DNA of 64,000 bases from Agelaius tricolor. Its lineage: Eukaryota > Chordata > Aves > Passeriformes > Icteridae. The translations under genes and the position numbers were made by a program. Shown piece by piece: positions 62,901 through 64,000 of the stretch. Each line of letters begins with the position of its first letter. Within the stretch, counting starts at the first letter, position 1. Location: assembly GCA_023055355.1 (NCBI GenBank), contig JALJCS010000006.1:35929001-35993000 (forward strand). The letters run 5' to 3'. Under the pieces are notes generated by a model. The model made no database searches. It was given only the letters and a program-made list of their open reading frames with translations, and had not been told where the DNA came from.

Positions 62901-64000
62901 GAAAAAAAAAATGACATTGTCCCAAAGCTAATACCCAGCAGTTATCTCAGATAAGCATCCCAGCACTTCAAACACCACAGAACAGGAGCAGGGGCACAGC
63001 AGTACCACTGCAATGGGTGCAGAGTAAAATCAGGTGGCAGAGCAAAAAGCAGACCACAGATACAACTAACAAAGTATTGAACTAGAGATCTGATGATGCC
63101 AAATAGACTAGAACTGGATCAAACAATAAATTAAATTCATGGCACATACAAGAATAGACAAATTCAAGAGGGAGCATCTACAGCATTTCATAATCATACT
63201 GAATCAAGATAGTAATAGCATAAATCATAATACAGGACTACAGGTAAACTCAGAGTGCTTTGTGATGACTGACAATTTGACTTCCTTTCACTTTCTAGCA
63301 GAAGGGAAATGCAAAGTTATTCAACCTGAATGCAAAGGGCCGTTTATGCCTAGCATAAACATGTAATGATTCCTTGAATTTAAGAAATTTAACAGGGGGA
63401 GAATGATAAAACCCATACCAAACTGTTTTATAGAACTTTTGTGGGAAAACATTCTCTCAATCACTTTATAAGAATACAAAAGAAGGGAAAGTTCCACATA
63501 TCTGTCAGTTGTACTAAAAAATCCCTAAGCTTAATTAAATGCTTAATTCAGATAAGATCTAATACTACATGTCAACTGTAGATGTGCAGAAAGCACCCTT
63601 AAAGACTCCTCTAAATATAGAATCTACGTGATTAACATAGAAATGGATCTTTACTGCACATAAATATATTTTGGAATATTAAAGCAGAAATTAGGAGTGT
63701 CATATAGGACAGGAAAGAGCAAATAAGTTGAAGGATTATTGAACGCTAATTTAATTTTCCAGTAATACAGAGTCCATTATATAGTCACTATCAGTGGTAT
63801 AAGGTCTAAATTATATTACACTAGGAAAGCATCTTCTGAATTCAGACTAGGGAACTGAAAGATTTAAACAGTAAGAAACTTACCCACTTAATCAAAGCCT
63901 CTTTGTCAGACACTCAAAAGTGGTCAGAATCTGGTGTTAATATTGAAGGTCAAGAAATCAAATTATATTATTTTTCAAAGCTGCAAAGAATTTATACAGC
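59963..64000. other. Unique non-coding sequence, no gene seen
   Basis: AT-rich sequence to the window end, with a poly-T and (GTTT)n stretch at about 62853-62898. The 111-codon frame at 62512-62847 + lies in a slightly GC-richer patch and has no recognisable family. Confidence 0.5.

Overview
This window looks like about 64 kb of bird nuclear DNA that is AT-rich and poor in genes. The main evidence is repeat content. There are at least seven CR1 LINE fragments, the dominant avian retroposon. There are avian-type ERVL LTR pieces, and one small endogenous retrovirus whose primer-binding site matches tRNA-Trp, as in avian alpharetroviruses. A songbird is a guess from the LTR types and is not proven. 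I found no host protein-coding exon, tRNA, rRNA, CpG island or CRISPR-like array that I could defend. Most open frames are 60-100 codons, as expected by chance, and the longer ones lie inside transposons or have no family signature. The window is best read as a long intron or a gene desert.

Layout. 1-10 kb: poly-A-like start, a degraded CR1 reverse-transcriptase fragment (565-905), then plain unique sequence with one AT/AC microsatellite. 10-18 kb: a G-run with quadruplex potential (10193-10213), an ERVL-type solo LTR with its own TATA and poly-A signals (about 14385-14950), and a 16-bp tandem repeat. 18.3-20.4 kb: a complete but internally gutted endogenous retrovirus on the minus strand, with two LTRs, PBS, polypurine tract and 6-bp target-site duplications (one mismatch). 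21.7-22.2 kb: a CR1 3' end. 23.1-25.4 kb: two arms of about 143 bp in inverted orientation, roughly 96 percent identical and 1.9 kb apart. 25.4-41 kb: mostly unique, with CR1 fragments at 32.1, 36.4-37.2 and 40.6 kb. 41.7-42.6 kb: an LTR-like promoter region, then a perfect 21-bp hairpin. 44.7-47.3 kb: a long CR1 3' end with its octamer tail, and an ERVL/ERVL/CR1 mosaic. 47.3-64 kb: unique sequence with a few unexplained ORFs and small tandem repeats.

No genes here work together as a pathway. The functional parts that can be seen are cis elements of old retroelements. The most useful items for follow-up are the small tRNA-Trp-primed retrovirus with repeated motifs beside its PBS, the 23/25 kb inverted duplication, and the 42.55 kb perfect hairpin. 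All repeat names come from recognition by eye; boundaries without sharp termini are approximate.
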